Assembly: GCA_016195325.1 (NCBI GenBank)
Contig: JACPZX010000011.1
Span: 17,838-81,837, forward strand
Length of the DNA stretch: 64,000 nucleotides
Reading direction: 5' to 3'
From: Acidobacteriota bacterium
GTDB taxonomy: Bacteria > Acidobacteriota > Polarisedimenticolia > JACPZX01
Positions 61,321-64,000 of the stretch are shown here, piece after piece (the stretch's first letter is position 1; each line of letters begins with the position of its first letter). Made by a program: the position numbers and the translations under genes. A model generated the notes under the pieces. It was given only the letters and a program-made list of their open reading frames with translations. It did no database searches and was not told the origin of the DNA.

Positions 61321-64000
61321 ATGAAAGATCACGCCGGGCGTCACTCCGCGCGGATCATCTCAGGTCTCGCCGCGCTTCTTCTCTGGAGCGCCCTTCCGGC
61401 GGCGACGATCTACGTCGACGACAACACCTGCCCGTCGACAGGCTCCGGCACGCTCGCGAGCCCCTACTGCCGCATCCAGGACGCCATCTGCGTCGCCGTG
61501 AGCGGGGATCTCGTCAGCGTCGCGCCGGGAAGCTACCTCGAGGCGCTCCGGATGAGGCCGAACGTGAGCGTCGTCTCCCAGGGGGGCGCCGCCGTCACGA
61601 CGATCAGCTCGTCGGGCAAACCGTGCACCGACACCAACTTCTGCTCCAAGAAGCCGGGCACCCAGTGCACGGTCGTCACCTTCTCGACGGGCCACACCCC
61701 CACGACGGTTCTCGACGGGTTCACGATCACCGGGGGAGCCGGGCAGGCGGTGCCGGCGCCCCTCACCAACGTCGTGGGCGGGGGAGGCCTCTACATCTTC
61801 AGCTCCCCGACGATCCGCAACAACGTCATCCAGAACAACGTCCTCCACAACGTCTCCCCCGCGCGCGGCGAGTTCGACGGCGCCGGCATCTACGTCTCGA
61901 GGGGCGCCCCGATCATCACGAACAACGTCATCACCGGGAACCGCGCGATCCCCGCGGCGGGCACCTCGACGGCCGAGACGTACGGCTACGGCGGCGGCAT
62001 CTACGTCAGCTTCGTCGCGACGCCTCAGATCTTCGCCAACACGATCCAGGGAAACCAGGCGGGCGACGCCAACCTCGCTTTCTCCCTGGGAAGCGGCGGC
62101 GGCATCTCCATCGCCGAGCCCGACCCGAGCGCGCCGCCGGGCACCACCGTCATCGATCGCAATCTCATCGCCGACAACGTCACCGACACCTTCGGCGCGG
62201 GCGTGAGCCTTCTGAGCATTCCCACTTCGGTCGGGCAGTCGATCATCAGCAACAACGTCATCGTGGGCAACTCGACCTCCAAGGGCGGCGGCGTCTACAC
62301 GTACCTCAACATCTCGAAGATCGTGAACAACACGATCACGAACAACACCGCGCTGCTCGGCGGCGGCGTCTACTCCGGCCTCAGCGACGTGACGTTGCCG
62401 ATCATCGTGTCGAACAACGCCATCACCGGCAACCACCTGCTCTTCGCCGGGAGCGGCGGCGGCATCTACAAGCTGGATCTCGGCTCGACGCCGAGCACGA
62501 GCCTCGAGTCGAACGACGTCTTCGGGAACCAGAAGAACCAGGTCGGCGGTGACCTGAGCGACGCGACCTTCTTCACCGCGAACGGAAACATCTCGCTCGA
62601 CCCGCGCTACGTGAACGAGGCGTCCCGCGACTACCACGTCAATCCGAACGCACCCCTCATCGACCGCGCGCTCGCGTCGCGGGCCCCCTCCGTGGACCGG
62701 GACAACACCTCCCGCGGCTACGACGGCGACGGCATCCCGAATTACCCGATGCCGGGCGACAACGACATCGGCGCGTACGAGTGGCGTCCCTCCTGCGTCC
62801 CCTCGACGGAGATCTGCGACGGGATCGACAACAACTGTGATGGCCAGATCGACGAGAACAATCCCGGGGGCGGGGGAGCGTGCGCGACGGGGCTGCCGGG
62901 CGTGTGCTCGGCGGGCATCCGCACCTGCCAGTCGGGGGCGTTGAACTGCGTGCAGAGCACGCAGGCGTCGACCGAGATCTGTGACGGACTCGACAACAAC
63001 TGCAATGGATCGGTGGATGAGGGTTTCCCCAACACCGACGCGGACGCCCTGGCCGATTGCGTCGACCCCGACATCGACAACGACGGCGTCGCGAACGCCG
63101 GCGACTGCGCGCCGTACGACGTGACCACGTGGGGAGTCCCCGCCGAGGTGGCGAACGTGAGGGCCACGACCACGTCGCCGACCACGCTCGCGTACGATCT
63201 CCAGAACATCGGCTCGGGAACCCACTACGAGATCGTCTCCGGGCTCCTGAGCCGGTTCTCTGCGATCCACACGTTCGAGGAGGACTTCTGCGTCGCCGCC
63301 TTCACCGGCGGGGGCACCTGGCAGGACCCGAGGCCCAACCCGCCGCTCCTGAACGGCTGGTACTACATGATCCGGGACGTCAACAACTGCGGAGCCGCCA
63401 CGTACGGCACCTCCCTCCGGAACTCGCCCCGATCGATCGGCGTCTGCGGCAACGCGATCCAGGATCTGGACGCGGACGGCTCGCCGTCGGACCTCGACTG
63501 CAACGACCACGATCCCGCCGCGTCGCCCCTCAAGTCCGAGGTTTGCGACGGCAGCGACAACAACTGCAACGGCCAGGTGGACGAGAACAACCCGGGGGGC
63601 GGCGGCGCCTGCGCGACCGGCGTTCCCGGAGTCTGCTCGACGGGGACGCGCGCGTGCCAGAGCGGGGCGCTCCTGTGCCTCCAGAACCTGCAGGCCTCTC
63701 CCGAAGTGTGCGACGGAATCGACAACAACTGCGACGGCTCGATCGACAACGGAATCGCCGCGGTGGCCACGACGTGCGGGGTGGGCGCGTGCAGTTCAAG
63801 TGGCTCTCGAACGTGCCAGGGCGGCCAACTCGTGAACAGCTGCGTCGCCGGCACACCCGCGCCCGAGACGTGCGATGGGATCGACAACGACTGCGATGGA
63901 TCGATCGACAACGGCATCGCCGCGGTGGCGACGACGTGCGGCGTCGGGGCGTGCATTTCCAGTGGCTCCCGCACCTGCCAGGGTGGCCAGCTCGTGGACA
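61321..64000 (+). CDS. Secreted beta-helix protein with MopE repeats, 5' part (runs off window)
   Basis: ATG 61321 (GGGGG just upstream) opens a frame with no stop to the window end, at least 893 residues. The signal peptide is IISGLAALLLWSALPAA. A right-handed parallel beta-helix follows (about 25-470): TIYVDDNTCPSTGSGTLASP is a typical DUF1565-like start, and NNVI/GNQA turns recur. After about 490 come MopE units (ICDGIDNNCDGQIDENNPGG; ICDGLDNNCNGSVDEG), a distinct domain of about 125 residues (VRATTTSPTTLAYDLQNIGS ... GWYYMIRDVNNCG), then more MopE units. At the end 54-residue DNA-level tandem repeats begin. The architecture combines the beta-helix of the gene at 14519 with the repeats of the gene at 21839. 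It is probably a surface protein. Confidence 0.9.
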   Translation, partial: MKDHAGRHSARIISGLAALLLWSALPAATIYVDDNTCPSTGSGTLASPYCRIQDAICVAVSGDLVSVAPGSYLEALRMRPNVSVVSQGGAAVTTISSSGKPCTDTNFCSKKPGTQCTVVTFSTGHTPTTVLDGFTITGGAGQAVPAPLTNVVGGGGLYIFSSPTIRNNVIQNNVLHNVSPARGEFDGAGIYVSRGAPIITNNVITGNRAIPAAGTSTAETYGYGGGIYVSFVATPQIFANTIQGNQAGDANLAFSLGSGGGISIAEPDPSAPPGTTVIDRNLIADNVTDTFGAGVSLLSIPTSVGQSIISNNVIVGNSTSKGGGVYTYLNISKIVNNTITNNTALLGGGVYSGLSDVTLPIIVSNNAITGNHLLFAGSGGGIYKLDLGSTPSTSLESNDVFGNQKNQVGGDLSDATFFTANGNISLDPRYVNEASRDYHVNPNAPLIDRALASRAPSVDRDNTSRGYDGDGIPNYPMPGDNDIGAYEWRPSCVPSTEICDGIDNNCDGQIDENNPGGGGACATGLPGVCSAGIRTCQSGALNCVQSTQASTEICDGLDNNCNGSVDEGFPNTDADALADCVDPDIDNDGVANAGDCAPYDVTTWGVPAEVANVRATTTSPTTLAYDLQNIGSGTHYEIVSGLLSRFSAIHTFEEDFCVAAFTGGGTWQDPRPNPPLLNGWYYMIRDVNNCGAATYGTSLRNSPRSIGVCGNAIQDLDADGSPSDLDCNDHDPAASPLKSEVCDGSDNNCNGQVDENNPGGGGACATGVPGVCSTGTRACQSGALLCLQNLQASPEVCDGIDNNCDGSIDNGIAAVATTCGVGACSSSGSRTCQGGQLVNSCVAGTPAPETCDGIDNDCDGSIDNGIAAVATTCGVGACISSGSRTCQGGQLVD
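63739..64000 (+). repeat. 162-bp tandem repeat encoding MopE units
   Basis: The segment starting TCGATCGACAACGGAATCGC at 63739 recurs at 63901 with few differences, giving a 162-bp (54-residue) period that continues past the window edge. Each unit encodes a DGSIDNGIAAVATTCGVGAC-type spacer and an ETCDGIDNDC core. Copies of this similarity point to recent duplication. Confidence 0.85.

Overview
This is a GC-rich window, near 70% by eye, from a Gram-negative bacterium. Signs of an outer membrane are a TonB-dependent receptor, a LolA-like periplasmic protein and many large secreted proteins. Hanks-type kinases fused to beta-propeller or TPR sensors, MopE-like CDGxDNDCDG repeats, beta-helix 'choice-of-anchor' proteins and a secreted M3 peptidase together suggest Acidobacteriota. 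A myxobacterium or another large-genome soil phylum is possible. This assignment is inference; no rRNA is present. I saw no tRNA, rRNA, CRISPR array, transposase or phage gene.

Layout. Positions 1-8018 hold the 3' end of a MopE-repeat secreted protein, a kinase-propeller receptor, a Gly/Pro/His-rich exported protein, a LolA-like protein, a six-cysteine mini-protein, and a permease coupled to an AhpD/CMD-family peroxidase. The CxxC of that peroxidase is C-x-x-UGA, followed by a SECIS-like hairpin, so I read it as a selenoprotein. Positions 8240-19838 carry a TonB receptor, a CX3C cysteine-rich exported protein, a damaged mgtE, and three large secreted proteins (an unknown family, a beta-helix protein and a metzincin-type metalloprotease). 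Two of these share a palindromic upstream element. Positions 19.8-21.8 kb are a decay zone: an inverted kinase-propeller remnant, a coiled-coil periplasmic protein, a truncated secreted-protein remnant and a VapBC-type module. Positions 21.8-25 kb hold a large MopE-repeat/CarboxypepD-like secreted protein.

Positions 26-45.5 kb are dominated by a two-gene, five-module NRPS on the minus strand: C-A-T-E-C-A-T, then C-A-T-C-A-T-C-A-T-TE. Two A domains carry the exact threonine code, module 1 has an epimerase, and one condensation domain has lost both active-site histidines. An FkbM methyltransferase and an aspartyl/asparaginyl beta-hydroxylase lie at its 3' end in convergent orientation. From 45.7 kb to the end there are two more secreted proteins, a diiron-type MBL protein, two kinase receptors, an SGNH hydrolase, a 1-Cys peroxiredoxin, a DUF4143 ATPase with a perfect palindrome over its start, an M3 peptidase, and the 5' part of a beta-helix/MopE protein that runs off the window.

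How the parts fit. The strongest themes are extracytoplasmic proteins and their sensing. Four secreted proteins with different N-terminal architectures end in the same roughly 110-residue C-terminal module with two conserved cysteines, which I do not recognise as a named domain. The NRPS is probably a self-contained peptide assembly line, possibly N-acylated.
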